DNA of 64,000 nucleotides from Argentina anserina (GCF_933775445.1 NC_065872.1:9610001-9674000); one strand, 5' to 3'. Positions 34,605 to 46,437 are shown, counted from the stretch's first letter. Notes: generated by a model not told the origin, from the sequence alone. Made by a program: numbers and translations.

Positions 34605-37600
34605 CTCCCCCTTGTGTCGCATGCCTAGGTTGCATGGTGCACATATCGTTGCCTCGGTAAAAACCTTGTCAAGCAAAACAAAAACCTCTTGGGTAAAACA
34701 AAAGCTTGATCGAAGGGAAAAAGAGCACAACGCACCGTCTACATTTGATAGCATCATGTGAGCTAGACTCCCCCTGAAGTCTACGAAACAACTCCCCCTG
34801 ATTAGTGCCATAATCATGGAGTACAAAGAACAACGTATACAACGTTCATTACATGCTTCTCAAACGTAGTCTTAGGCTAATGATTAATCATTAATCTAGC
34901 CACACATCCTTAGATCATCCATGCTATACTTAGCCAAACTTAGATCTTAGGAAACAAGATTGCATAACAACTCAAAACAAGAGTTTGCAATGAAAATCAG
35001 ATTCTCGGGTAGAATGACCTTCACTCACTTAAACGGCCATAACTTCTTCGTCAAAATAGGTATCAGTGAACCGTAAAATGTTCTGAAAAGTAGACACCCG
35101 TGTCTTTCCAGTGACATAAGGTTCACAACCTCATCCGATCAGAGCAGTTCACAATGCTCTGTCGAAGTTGACTGACTTGCAAATTTCCGGACAGGACTGT
35201 CCTACTTTGCTAAAACGGCCATAACTCACTCAATATGATAGCTATGAACGAATGGTTGATGTCCATGGAAAGTAGGCACATAGGCCTTTCCAACGGTACC
35301 AATTTCACCATATTTCATCGAGCGAGCTGTCTTGTAGGTCTCGTTGAAGTTGACCTACGAAACTGGACAGATTCTGATTTGTCACATTTAATGTGTCTTT
35401 CGCGAAAAGAATGGGGGAATGGACCAATGAAGGACTGATTTTGGTCCAAGACAGAACCGTACGCATCCTCTACGCTACCAGTGTCGACTGCTACACCAAG
35501 GCGTACGTTGATGTTGCTGGAGCTGCTGGCGGCGTTGGTGTGGATAGGATTTGTGTTGGTTCACTAAGTGTAGAACTAAACCCATGTCAAAGAAGCAATG
35601 CAAGTCCAATGACAATGCATAGGCGCATAGTTAATCACGTCATAATGAAGGCAATAGTGTCCCAACAACACTAGCATGCATGAATGTATAGCTCATTGAA
35701 TCTCTTCATCATCTATACTTAGACGGAATAGAGAATCAAGAATTAGCTTCATATGAACACATATGGGTATGAGTTCTTGCAACCGATTGTACTACGTTCT
35801 CTCGAACGTCGCAATCTGATTACATAAGCTCTCCGTGGTCTAGAGGCATTTAAAGTCCCTCAGGCACTCTCATATTTGCGTCAAGATCCCTTTACAGATA
35901 TTCTATGACCACTATCATATGCTGCAAATCAGTTTTCATGGACACTACTACTGATCAAGTAGCGGAAAGAAATTATGTCCATAACGAGAGAATATAACTC
36001 ATCGTAGTCAATACTAGGATAATGAGACAATATTTGCGCCATAAGTCCTGCATATATCGCATGACTTCATCTTTCTCATTACACTTACGAACAACGACCA
36101 ACATAACAAGTCTAGTTCAGCCTGTATTGATTCTTTCCACTTCGGTCAAGTTGCTCATCGTTGATGCTTTACAACGGAATAAGAGCATAAGCGAATACAT
36201 CATCAATCATGGGAGATCAATACATTAAACACACGCGCGCGTTGTATACGATCAATTCGTGAGAGTTCTATTCTTCTCTAATATCAACAAAATGAGTCTG
36301 TAGCGTCCCACAGAAACTTAGTTGATACACATGTTTAGAGAATATCTCTTGATGATGGGCGAAATACTTGTGCCTACGCACTTCGCTTCTTTCTAGTTTT
36401 GATTCTAGAGAATAATGGTCTCCCCCTCATCTAGGCAGGAGCCAAGACCGAAGCTATGACCCTTACTAGTCCATCTTTGCGTTTGCCGCCCTTGTTTTGT
36501 GATGCAATGCCACGGGCGCCGACAACACCACAGCGTACGATGGTGCCATCGCCGGCTTCCTTCCCACTGTCAGGGATGGTGCCAACGGTGCTAGGACCAG
36601 GTCATATGAAATTCTCTCATATTCTGAGAATCTCAACCTTACCGGCACATCACAGCATTTATGTGCGATCTCGTCACTTTCGCAATATCGGTAAAGTCAT
36701 TAAGCATCGAATCTTTGACTTTCTGGAGGTCGATAATGCGTTGCACATTTGCTCACTTTGAGTAGTGCGGGATCTTAATGAGACATAGTGCCACACCACG
36801 TCAATTCCTGGCGTTAAAACCAGAATGGGAGCATTCCATATCTCCCCCTAACGACGGGAAGTATGTCTCATCAAAGTGACCGTCTGCTAATATCGCAGGA
36901 TAGAGATCAACGGTTGTAGATTGGAAATAGCGGACAAGTGTTGGTGATTCATAAATCATAACCAACTAGAATACTTAATCGTTTCAAGTAGACCCATTGA
37001 GATAACTACAATAGAGGCACATAAACAACTTTAACCAAATAGGCGTTTAAGCAAAAGAATGTTGGGATCGTATCCAGTAACCATCTGGTACGCACTAAAC
37101 GCTTGGCAAGTTATGGGTCTAAAACGAATAAGTGTCCCTGCATGCAACATCATTACATATCTCCATGCAAAAATCGGCAGGTTAGTACCCATAACCAAGT
37201 CCGAGCTCTGCTAGATCGTGCAGTGAATGAACATGAGGAATACTATGTTCAACGACGATCCTAGTAGATATGCAAAACGAAATCATCAAAGTCGTGGAGG
37301 TGAACTCTCCAACGGTATCCAATCAAATAGATTTGAGAGGATGGGAAGGGTGGTGAGCCCTTAGTATGATGATCATAGCTAAAAACTTTAGCGAATGCAG
37401 CGTTTCTTGTGGAAAGCAAAGCGACGTGTGACCAACGCGTCGATGCTCTTAACCTATACCATAAAAATACCGAAAAATGTCCGTATTCGGTTGGATAGGG
37501 TCCACTAATGTCACCTTAAATACTTTGTAAGAATGGAATGTTCTCGGTTGGAGCCTTAGCAAATAAGGACTTCCTTGAAATCTAGCAAAAGAACAAGCTT

Positions 37601-38544
37601 TGCAAAATGAGCGATTGGCATCAGAGATTGTCATGGAGGCATTAGAAGACACGGGAGGCATCACAAGCTCCTGTGAAGGAGGGGATGCCGCCACCGACGG
37701 CCTTAATGCCATGGAGCCGCCGAAATAGGCAGGCTCGGCCTCACCGTGTGGAGCATGGGTGAGGTGGTCCTCCAATCGCTTCGTGAACATGAAAAATAGA
37801 TGATAATGTGAATTTCAAAGAACTCGAATCATCATATCTTGTTCAAAATGACCAAAAAAAACGATCATGTCAAAACCGAGAAGACAGTAAAACCGAACCC
37901 ATGATTCAAAGAATCTTGAGTTACATAAAGCTACTGCTGCAGGCAAGCAAAACGATATCTACAGGCTAACAAAGCTACTGTCGAAGCTTGAAAAAGATAC
38001 TGTCAATGAAATCTGACAGATTTATTCCTCTCCATTCTTAACACAAATATCAAGATGAAAATCCATCATTGGCATGTATGGCCTTTAAAACTTAGCAAGG
38101 CACGAAGATATAGAACACAATCTCCGCACGAGATCCGTAAAACAACTACCTGCGCCGTAGGACAGTGTGGGTGGTTACGCAATTAGCAAGACACTCGATT
38201 TCACGGCGGGACATTCTCAAAATGAAGATTAAGAGAGTCAACAACGCGGTGAACTTCTCTACACAATACGCCGTAGGATATTGTAAGAGAGGGGATTGAA
38301 ACAAATGGCAATCCCATCGAATGTATCACATGGCAATAGAACTACATTCTTCAACTCAAGAGTTGGAAAAACATGGTATTAGAGCAGTTGAATACCAAAC
38401 AATTTGGGTGGTAAAAACCATCCAATTGGTGCGGGTGGTCACCAATAATAATAAAATCATTTGAGCTATGAAACGACTTAGAGAAAACCGGAAAATTAAC
38501 CGGAAAACCATGTCAAATTAACTCAAAACCGGGTGAATTTTGGA

Positions 38545-38830
38545 CTAGGAAAACATGGCAGCAAGAACTGCTGAGATATGCCGGAAAAATGACGAGAAAC
38601 GACGAAAAAAAAAACGTCGGAAAAACTCGTCGGAAGCCGGCGGCACCGATTGCCGGAAATCCGGCCGGTATGGAGGCCGTAACTTCAGGTCCGACAGGGA
38701 ACGCCGTCCGGAACCGGATGGCGGTGCCGGAAACGCCGGCAAATGGCCGGAAGGCAGCGAATACGCCGGTAAAACGCCGGAAAACGTTCCGGAAACGCCG
38801 GAACAGTAACCAGAAAAAACGACGTCAATT
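38545..38830. repeat. CCGG-rich low-complexity block in the Copia interior
   Basis: Irregular repeats of GCCGGAAA and AACGCCGG fill about 280 bp. Apparent frames on both strands arise from composition, not coding. It stands out sharply from the AT-rich surroundings and offers dense CpG sites. Confidence 0.75.
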
Positions 38831-40384
38831 TTGACGTTCCGAGGTCCGTTTTCCAAATTTCAAAGTCCAAAATCACAATGTAGTGCTATTGGGGTCCCAT
38901 GTAACCCAAAAGCGGCCAATTTAAAAACCACGTGAGTTGCAACGTTGACCATGCATGCTAAGCCAAGGCAAATAAAATTCTCACGAGTCAATCTTGTAAA
39001 CAAGAAATACGAGAGATTTTATAGAATATGCCAATATTTAATACAACACAAACAAGCTTCCAATTCCAATAGACGACTTAAGCTAAAGTCGAGCAATAAT
39101 CATGGCAATGCCAACGTCATACTTGAAAAATAGTAAGCAGAAAAACATAGTCAAAATAGATTGACTAATCAAAAGTCCGTAGCAACAAAATCTTGCATAT
39201 CGGATTGGGCGGAGCCTTAGCCTGAGGCTCAAAAATGTTTGCTTACTTGAGAATGGAAGAATGTTACTTTTCCATCTCCAAAATTCCCTCAAGAAATAGA
39301 TACAGGTGCCAAAAAGGGCATGCGTTTCTTGGATGTGGAGTATGCATCAAGGTCAACTCTGATAATACAACGTCATAGACGTTCATTAAATCACTTTAAG
39401 TGTGTCCCATAGAATTCTTTATTTTTGGGATCTTTTGTCAGCAAATAGTGCTGCATCAGAGTAATGAATCAACTCAAATAAATGAGTACGTAGACCTTGG
39501 GATTATCGTTTATAGGCATGAGTTTAAGAAAACTCAAACATTCAAATAACAGTCGCGATGGCGACGCATCCATAAGAAACGAGGGTTGTATAGGTTTCGA
39601 ATAATCGAAATATTCAAGTATGTAACCGGAATTAGAAGGGTTGTGATGTATATGGTCACAAAATAATCGATGCATATCGGCGATTCTCATGATCGCACCC
39701 AAAACAGCGGTGCACTCAGGCGACCACACGAAATCGATATCTTCCTTTTTAAATAATAACGTGACTCCCCCAGGACCGTCACACGAAAAACGTCGACCAA
39801 GAGGGGAATCATATCCCTCTTTGGTCTCATCGGCGTTATAAGAAAGGCCGGAAAAGAAGACATGAAAAAGGCTAATAGCGCCCGATAATTTATATATATA
39901 TGTTCAAAAGCAGCAACTCTAAGAAAAACATACTTGTTGGTCTGCCAAATAGACCGCATATAAGTAAATTGCTCTGCAAATCGATCGTCATGCATGACGT
40001 TGCTTGTTGAATTCTTTTTCGATCTTCGTCCGATGACATAAAAATCTTGGGAGGATACGATCGGAATCGTATGTAGATGGCAAAAGTATCGTCCATCTCG
40101 GCATGAATGTCATCACCATAGTACGACGAGTAATCACTTTTCCTATGCAAGCACGCAAAACAGAGTTAGAAAACGAAAACGTGCAAATAAATGATTTAAT
40201 AAGCAATAGGAAAAGAAAAAGGAAAAAAGAGAAATAGTTTAAAGGCCCAAAAGGGTAGAGAAGACGGGAGTAGCTTCTCTTGAGCGAAGAGTTTGCTTAT
40301 GCAGTTCGCGTGCATTGCGTATATATGCGGGATGAGCAATTTTGAATCCTCTGATGCGGGGTTTTTCGGGGCAAAAAGATGTTT

Positions 40385-40745
40385 TTGCGGAGCGAATGCG
40401 GAGGATACCCTGCGGGGTTGCGGAGGCTGCGTGCAGGGGCAGCAGGGGGGGCTGCAGGGGTGCGTGCAGGGCTGCGTGCGGGGCAGCGTGCGTGCGTGCA
40501 GGGCTGCGTTGCGGGGGCTGCAGGGAAGGGCAGCGTGCGGGGCTGCGGGGGTAGCATGCAGGGGCTGCGCGCGGGGCTGTGGGGGCAGCATGCAGGGGCT
40601 GCGCGCGGGGCTGCAGGGGCAGCAGGCAGGGGCTGCGGGGGCAGCACGCAGGGGCAGCACGCAGGGGCTGCGCGCAGGGGTTGCGGGGCTGCGTGCAGGG
40701 CTTGCGGGCAGGGGCTGCGGGGGGGGGGGGGGCTGCGGTGCGGCG
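40385..40745 (-). repeat. G-rich minisatellite in the Copia leader
   Basis: Irregular tandem units built on GCAGGGGCTGCG and GTGCGGGGCTGC extend over about 360 bp, with a run of 14 G at 40719-40732 on the plus strand. All six frames are open by composition, so the long Arg/Gly/Cys- or Pro/Ala-rich frames here are not evidence of genes. In the retrotransposon's own sense (minus) it is a C-rich 5' leader, about 150-500 bases downstream of the 5' LTR. The opposite strand has strong G-quadruplex potential. Confidence 0.9.
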
Positions 40746-40891
40746 GCAGCGATGCGGCGGCTGCAGGAGGTGCGCCGGCGAGGAGATGCCGGAGCTTGGA
40801 ATCGACGGCGGCCGGCGGAGGAGAGAGAGAGAGAAAGAAAAAAAAATAGGGCTCTAAAAGTTCAGGGTTTTAGAGCAACGTGCTGATAACG

Positions 40892-41075
40892 TGTTTCAGG
40901 ATGAAATAATTGTGTATTATTGAATGATATGGGGGCCTATATATAGGCATTACAAAACCACAATCCCGTAGGATTCGGAGTCCTAATCTATTACGGAGAT
41001 GCTAATCTATCTCCTAACAGGAAACCTATTAGGCTAAGACACACATAAGGGTAGAATAGTAATTCTCCTGGAACA
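40892..41075 (-). repeat. 5' LTR of the young Copia element
   Basis: 184 bp, identical to the 3' LTR except for one C/T difference near its plus-strand right end. The primer-site-like sequence CGTGCTGATAACG (plus-strand sense) abuts it at 40879-40891. Confidence 0.92.
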
Positions 41076-41080
41076 ATACC

Positions 41081-41686
41081 TAATTTTTAGGTTGTAATTA
41101 AATATAAAAAACCTACTAAATAGGTATAAAAAACTTATATCTCTACCTCAAACTAAGGTTGTACATCAATAGTTAAAATGAACAAAAGATACCTATGAAA
41201 TATAAAATTTATTTCGATTTTAAATTGATTTTGATTTTAAAAAACTTATGAAATCTGTAATTAAGGAAATATTCCTTTATTTCTAAATTTATGATGAGTA
41301 AAAGAAAATATATAATTAAGGCAGTTAATGTACTAATTGACTATTACTAATTTATATAAGCTTTTAAGTGTTCATTAGTCAGTCGGGAAAATGATAGTAT
41401 TATATACATTCCATTACCATAGAGAACACACACAGTTCATCCTTGTGGCTTTTTAATCTTCTATGCCAAATCTTTTAGCAAATGAAGAACAAATGGATCA
41501 ACAGACAGCTTTTGGTGTGAATTAAGATGTCTTTCATTAACGAAACCCTAACAAGAGCGCCGCCCTTGGTTGCTTGGTATCCTAGCCCGTCTAGGTCATA
41601 TTCATGCCGCATCATTGGTGTGTTGTCCTTGATTGCTCCCCTTCAGATCTGGTGTGTAGTCCCTCGTTAAAAGCAGAAGAGTTTTT
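41081..41686. other. AT-rich intergenic sequence, nothing recognised
   Basis: About 600 bp with no supported feature, apart from possible 3' untranslated sequence of the minus-strand exon that follows. Confidence 0.4.
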
Positions 41687-42091
41687 CTACATAAGAATTT
41701 GTTGGAGCTTCTCAATGGAGCCGGGCTCTAATGGCTGGGTTATTCTGGTGGCAGTGCCGTCCTTTCGAGATTGATAGACATGGTAGCGTGTGATGTTCTG
41801 AACATACACATCTGTTTGGGAGGTGGCCATCTTTTGAGCAGGATCATGCTGGCTGGTATGAAGCAGAGGAACTGCTGATGGAGAGCTCTTCTTCTGGATA
41901 ATGCATTTCACATACCTGATCTTCAGTTTCTTTACTTGTGGGAGGTTCCCGACTTGAAGTATTTCTTCTCCACAATTTCCTTCATCCACAAATAATATTT
42001 TATGCCGGTCGTCACGTTCGCCATCTATTATAACAGTTTCAACCGATTCCAAATTGGTACAAAACTGTGCTGGGGATGGACCGCTCCACAT
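41687..42091 (-). pseudogene. 3'-terminal exon of a truncated gene, possibly LRR-containing
   Basis: An open minus-strand frame of 134 codons starts MWSGPSPAQFCTNLESV directly after a splice-acceptor-like ATTTGTAG at about 42099-42092, so the Met may be internal to a longer protein. The first half (FCTNLESV, then ILQVGNLPQVKKLKIRY) has leucine-rich-repeat-like spacing of the kind found near the C-termini of NBS-LRR resistance proteins. The second half ends QPLEPGSIEKLQQILM. Upstream exons are missing: a palindromic element and a solo LTR occupy the adjacent DNA. The composition is convincingly coding. The family assignment is tentative, but another NBS-LRR fragment lies 4 kb away on the same strand. 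Confidence 0.45.
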
Positions 42092-42220
42092 CTACAAATT
42101 AAGGTACAAATTTTTTACACGTGCGATTAGCCGATTAGTTAGTAATAACAGAGAGAGAGAGTTTCATACATGACTAAGCATATCATTTTAAACTAAACTA
42201 ATTATATATATCCCGTTGTT

Positions 42221-42536
42221 TCAGGTGCGGCGGACGTTCCAATTTCAGGGACGGCAGACCGCAACGGCGCGGTGAACTAGCACAGCCGCACTACCCACCT
42301 CCCAAAAATTCCGTTTGTGCCGATCGGAGTTCCATCAGCGACCCACGACGGCCAGAATATGCAAAAATAAAGTTTATAGGCAGATTTCGATGATTTCACG
42401 ATTCCCCGCCATTGTGGGTAGCCGATGGAGCTCCGACCGACACAGACGGGACCGCCAGGAGATGGGGGGTGCAGCTGTCGTGGTCCGCCCTGCCGTTGCA
42501 ACCTGCTGTGGCCGGAATTGGCGAATCCGTACGATA
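42221..42536. mobile_element. GC-rich foldback element bounded by TA tracts
   Basis: The left half contains ACAGCCGCACTACCCACCTC and GATCGGAGTTCCATCAGCGA; the right half contains the inverse of ACAGCTGCACCCCCCATCTC and GGTCGGAGCTCCATCGGCTA. Arms pair over roughly 120 bp with a ~50-bp loop. Short AT tracts (ATATATAT) lie on both sides, as with the hairpins at 11185 and 24154. Apparent frames on both strands mirror each other and are not genes. Confidence 0.7.
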
Positions 42537-42543
42537 TATATAT

Positions 42544-44388
42544 TGTCACAACCCCGAAATTTCGAATGATAAAAATCGAAATCGAAGTCATGAAAACTCT
42601 AAAACAATCTCAAATACATTGAAATCATCTTATAGTAACAATGTATCGAAACTGGGTTCATAGTACGATTAAGTCGACTTGATTAATACATAACCAGTTT
42701 GCAATTCAAGTATTATAACAAATTGAGATGTAAAATTTTCTCAATCCTCACCACAAATAGAAGAAATAAATTTCGACAATCTTAAGAGTAAGTCCACCAA
42801 TTCTGCTAATCTACATCTGCATAACTATCCCCTACACCATCAAATATGTGCATCGGGATTGTAAACACAAACCCGGTAAGCTTTGCAGCTTGTATGAGTA
42901 AACCAACAGTATAACACACATCGCATACCAAAGAAAATACGGATGATATTTAAAGATAAATGTACTCATGAGATATTGGGCAACCCATCTGTTTACCCAA
43001 ATTAATTAAAATACGGGCACTCATGAGATCTAGGTACTCATCAGTTACCCCTCATGCAGTACGCCGACAGATATTGGACAACCCATCTGTTACCCAATAT
43101 CACAAAAACATGGGTACTCATGAGACCCAGACAACCCATATGTTACTCCTCATGCAGTACACCGATAAACAGACAAGAGCTCTAATTGAATCGTAACCGA
43201 CACCCAGCCAAGGCTTGGTTTCAATCACTACCAACAACGTCTGAAGACCATAAAACATTTTAACAAGACTCAATGTTAAAACCGTGTACAATATAACAAT
43301 CCTCACATGTTTATTGTACTACAATCAAGCGACTCTTGCTCAATAAAATAAATATAGTTGCCACATTATGAACTCATTTGGAAATAAAAACGTAACAGTA
43401 TATAATATAGTAACGCATATATATGTATCGTATTTACCATTTTATACACATACACGACCCACTATATTATATACATGTCATAGTTCAATCTTTTAAGAAA
43501 ATGTAAATATGAGTCGCCGCTAAGGGTAGACTCGTCATAGTGAAATTTACTCACTTTATTGCCTGAGTGCAATTTCTACAAAACCGAGAGCGATTCCCTC
43601 ACTCGTTTCATCAGTCACCTATTAGCATGATAAAGCGTTTAGAAATGATACGTAAAACCTCAGGTGCCGATTCAACATGACTGATTACTGTTCATAAATT
43701 AATGTTTTATGCAATCACTATTTACAATTTACAGTTCAGAAATTATTGTTTACAAAATTACTGTTCAGAAGCCACTTCAGTCCCCGCGCGTGGCTTGCCC
43801 ACGCGCCACCGAAACTCACTCCAATCTTCACTTGATCACTTCCACGGCCTAACGTCGTCTCTCCACCACCCCCATTCCTCCCACGCGCCGCCCTAGGCAG
43901 CGACACGCGCGCCAACTCCTCCTCCTCAGAACATCATCAAAACACAATACATTCAACACCAAAAATGTAGATCACATGGAGAGAGACATTTTCGTATCTA
44001 AATCGGACCCTAAAACCGCCGGGAAGTTGCCGGAGAAGCTCAAGATGCCGATGGTGGTCAAATTTGTGGAGGACGAAATGGCGGCGCGATGTGAGCCCCA
44101 AATTGTTTGCATGTGGAACCAGAGGTGAGGATCGGCTAAGGTAAGCTGGCCCCGTGCTCTGGTGTCGCCCGAGATGGAGCTTGGACGGCGGCGAAATCTG
44201 TAGAATCTTTGAATCGCCGATCGAGCTTCAAGACAGCGAGAGGCGGCGTGTCGCGTCCAAGGGTCGGAGCTGCAGTCCGTGCGGTGGCTTTGGGACCGAC
44301 AGTGAGGGCCACGGTGGCCGGAGATGCGAGATTGTCGGTGGTGAATTCGGTGAGGGAGGGTTGGTTCGAGGGGAGGGAGAGAGAGCTG

Positions 44389-44433
<45 letters not shown>

Positions 44434-44790
44434 TGTTTCCTTTTTTGGAAATTAGGGTTCACCAAATATTTCCTTTTATACATTTTCCAAATTCGAAAAC
44501 CAACTTCTATCAATAATAACTTTCACATACGACGTCCGATTAAGGTGCGTGATGTGTCCACGAACTCATATCGACGAGCTCTACAACTTACGTGAAGGAA
44601 GTTTTCAAAGACGAGCGACGAAATGAAAGTCGACTCTCGAGCCACAGAAAATGTAATGTTTTTCAATTTAAATTTCTGAAATCGGTTTCGTTTCGTTTGA
44701 CATCGACGAGAAAACGAAAAATGCGATTTTATTCAATTTCCAAGTTTAATAACCTACAAGAATTTATACGAAGCAAACCCGAAAATTCGG

Positions 44791-44792
<2 letters not shown>
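42544..44792 (-). mobile_element. Second Gypsy solo LTR, inverted relative of 2804-5312
   Basis: The plus strand begins TGTCACAACCCCGAAATTTC and ends ACCCGAAAATTCGGGGTA. Read on the minus strand it matches the first solo LTR in order: ACCCCGAATTTTCGGG start, the GAGCTCGTCGATATGAGTTC region, GC-rich leader, TCATGAGTACC palindromes, and CGAAATTTCGGGGTTGTGACA end. No gag or pol is present. The terminal dinucleotide at the right is lost in the adjoining TA microsatellite, so the target-site duplication (perhaps within TATATA) cannot be verified. Confidence 0.75.
44390..44431 (+). repeat. GA microsatellite
   Basis: About 20 GA repeats lie in the leader part of the inverted solo LTR. It accounts for the RERERE/SLSLSL frames in this region. 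Confidence 0.9.

Positions 44793-44868
<76 letters not shown>
44793..44868. repeat. TA microsatellite, 38 repeats
   Basis: A pure TA run directly abuts the end of the inverted solo LTR. It yields artefactual IYIYIY frames on both strands. It may be the expanded target site. Confidence 0.95.
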
Positions 44869-44870
<2 letters not shown>

Positions 44871-45035
44871 TGTCTATTAACAATGTATAGGCGTGAAGTT
44901 TTCACGTACTTGTGGCTAATCAATCATACCATTTCCAAACGAATTGACAATCATTCATGGACTCGTAATTTTCTAATGTGAGATTCAATTCAGATAATCG
45001 ATCAACAAGTAATTAGGGTAAAAATATACTCACAT

Positions 45036-45252
45036 TGTTGGAAGAGGAACGAAACGAGAATAATAACAACGTAATGGAACAAAACGTAACCGTTTAATTA
45101 TTGATAATGGGGCCTATATATGGGCATTACATAACCACAATCCTGTAGAATTCGGAGTTCTAATCTATTACAGAGATGCGAATCTATCTCTAACATGAAA
45201 CCTAATAAAGCTAAAACACACACAATGGTAGAATAGTAATTCTCTTAGAACA
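45036..45252 (-). mobile_element. Copia solo LTR (217 bp, TSD CACAT)
   Basis: The LTR starts TGTTGGAAGAGG and ends CTCTTAGAACA, with exact CACAT duplications at 45031-45035 and 45253-45257. The centre (GGGGCCTATATATGGGCATT, then CACAATCCTGTAG and ATTCGGAGTTCTAATCTATT) is a diverged version of the LTRs at 34421 and 40892, in the same orientation. No internal domain remains. Confidence 0.92.
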
Positions 45253-45409
45253 CACATTTATTTTTAATTTTCAATGTATTTATTTATATTTATCTAATAT
45301 ATTTTAACATACCATATCATGTAAAATAATAAATATAAAAATCAATAACATGTTTCGAAAAAAAAATATTTTCAAAAGTGTTTATCTTAAGTAATTTTAT
45401 TAATTTATT

Positions 45410-45630
45410 TCATTATTAAATATGAATAAATATATAATAACAATATTGCCCCTCAAATGCATGACATGTGACTTAAAATTGGATAAAAAAAATTAAATTT
45501 AACATATAGGGTGCAAATTGGTAATGTTTACCAAGTTTAGGAGGTAAATTGACTCAAATGCAAGTTCATGGTGCAAATTGACAATTATGACCAAGTTTGG
45601 GGTGCAAATCAGCCTTTTTGCCTTATTTTT
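45410..45630. mobile_element. Possible terminus of a Mutator-like element
   Basis: Short repeats of GGTGCAAATTG and ACCAAGTTTGG recur several times, ending GGGGTGCAAATCAGCC. Tandem terminal repeats of this type occur at the ends of some plant Mutator-like elements. No partner end was identified. Confidence 0.35.
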
Positions 45631-46131
45631 ATGGTATTTATATTTGTTCTCAGCCAAATTTTTCCTAATTATACTCATTCTACACCTCTGACATTTGTTA
45701 TTTCCCACAACCCTCCCTTCTTGACGCAGTTCACATCGTGTTCGTTATTGAACGTGAAGAGAAAGTGATATTTCCAGCGCGCCGTTTTGGTTTTATTATG
45801 TCTTCTAGTTTCTGATTCATATATATATTGTAAAATAATTTTTTTTTCTTCTTAAATAATCAAAATTTCTTAAGTAAAAATTCTTTTAATTATCTTCCCT
45901 CTATCTATTGATTTTGAAATTGTAAGTACGAGTTATTGAGGTTCAATCTAATCAATTTAAAAAGAAAAAATTTGTGCGCTTTCTAATGTCTTTTATTTTC
46001 ATAATATTCTTTTATTTGCATTCACACCCATTTTTAATTTAAAAACTCATTAACATTTACAGTTTACATGATTGTAGCGGTAAAAATGTTTTTGCCTTCA
46101 ACCAAACTTAAAGCCCACCCATGTCCAAATC

Positions 46132-46144
46132 CTGGATCCGCCAC
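46132..46144. mobile_element. hAT terminus relic
   Basis: CTGGATCCGCCAC matches the right end of the hAT element at 11690-12578 and directly adjoins the NBS-LRR fragment. The partner terminus was not found. Confidence 0.4.
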
Positions 46145-46146
46145 GT

Positions 46147-46280
46147 ATGCTACTGATAAGAGTCGTCCTTCCCTAAAAGCAATATCATTAGCAACATCAT
46201 GTACAAGATCCGCATGCTACTGATAAGAGTCGTCCTTCCCTAGAAGCAATATCATTAGCAACATCATGTACAAGATCATG
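46147..46280. repeat. 67-bp tandem duplication in the NBS-LRR pseudogene
   Basis: ATGCTACTGATAAGAGTCGT begins at 46147 and again at 46214. The two units differ at about one position. The unit duplicates the codons for HDVANDIASREGR at the broken 3' end of the resistance-gene fragment. Confidence 0.9.
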
Positions 46281-46437
46281 CTTTCTGACAAATTCGTCGT
46301 CATCATGTTCTAGCAATAGAGAAAAACCTTTCAGCTTTATTACCAAAGAGAGTAATGAATTCCAAGCTTCACCCATGGTAGCAACGTCTTTAAGCAAACC
46401 CAATTGATTCAGTGTTTTAAGACATCTCACAATTAAA

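Larger units (their letters stand above)
34421..41075 (-). mobile_element. Recently inserted, non-autonomous Copia element (6.65 kb, TSD ATACC)
   Basis: LTRs of 184 bp at 34421-34604 and 40892-41075 begin TGTTTCAGG and end GGAACA. They differ at a single position (CTCCCGG versus CTCCTGG). ATACC is duplicated exactly at 34416-34420 and 41076-41080. On the minus strand the order is: primer-site-like CGTTATCAGCACG (40891-40879), G-rich leader minisatellite, an integrase relic at about 37450-37640 (FCKACSFAR and a later FRYF), a reverse-transcriptase relic at about 35985-36105 (VVVRKCNEKDEVMRY, then IDYDELYSLVM in another frame), and a polypurine tract AAGGGGGAG at 34613-34605. The coding relics are full of stops and shifts. 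Near-identical LTRs around dead genes mean it was mobilised by proteins of another element. The solo LTR at 45036 and the older 10.2-kb element are relatives. Confidence 0.9.

Noticed and set aside
40196..40886. Long open frames on both strands (up to 197 codons) in the G-rich block
   Set aside because: All six frames are open because the repeat lacks stop triplets. The predicted proteins are Arg/Gly/Cys- or Pro/Ala-rich low-complexity mirror images, and the block lies in a retrotransposon leader.
44592..44981. 129-codon frame containing a poly Ile-Tyr tract
   Set aside because: It reads through the TA microsatellite, and the opposite strand shows the same artefact.
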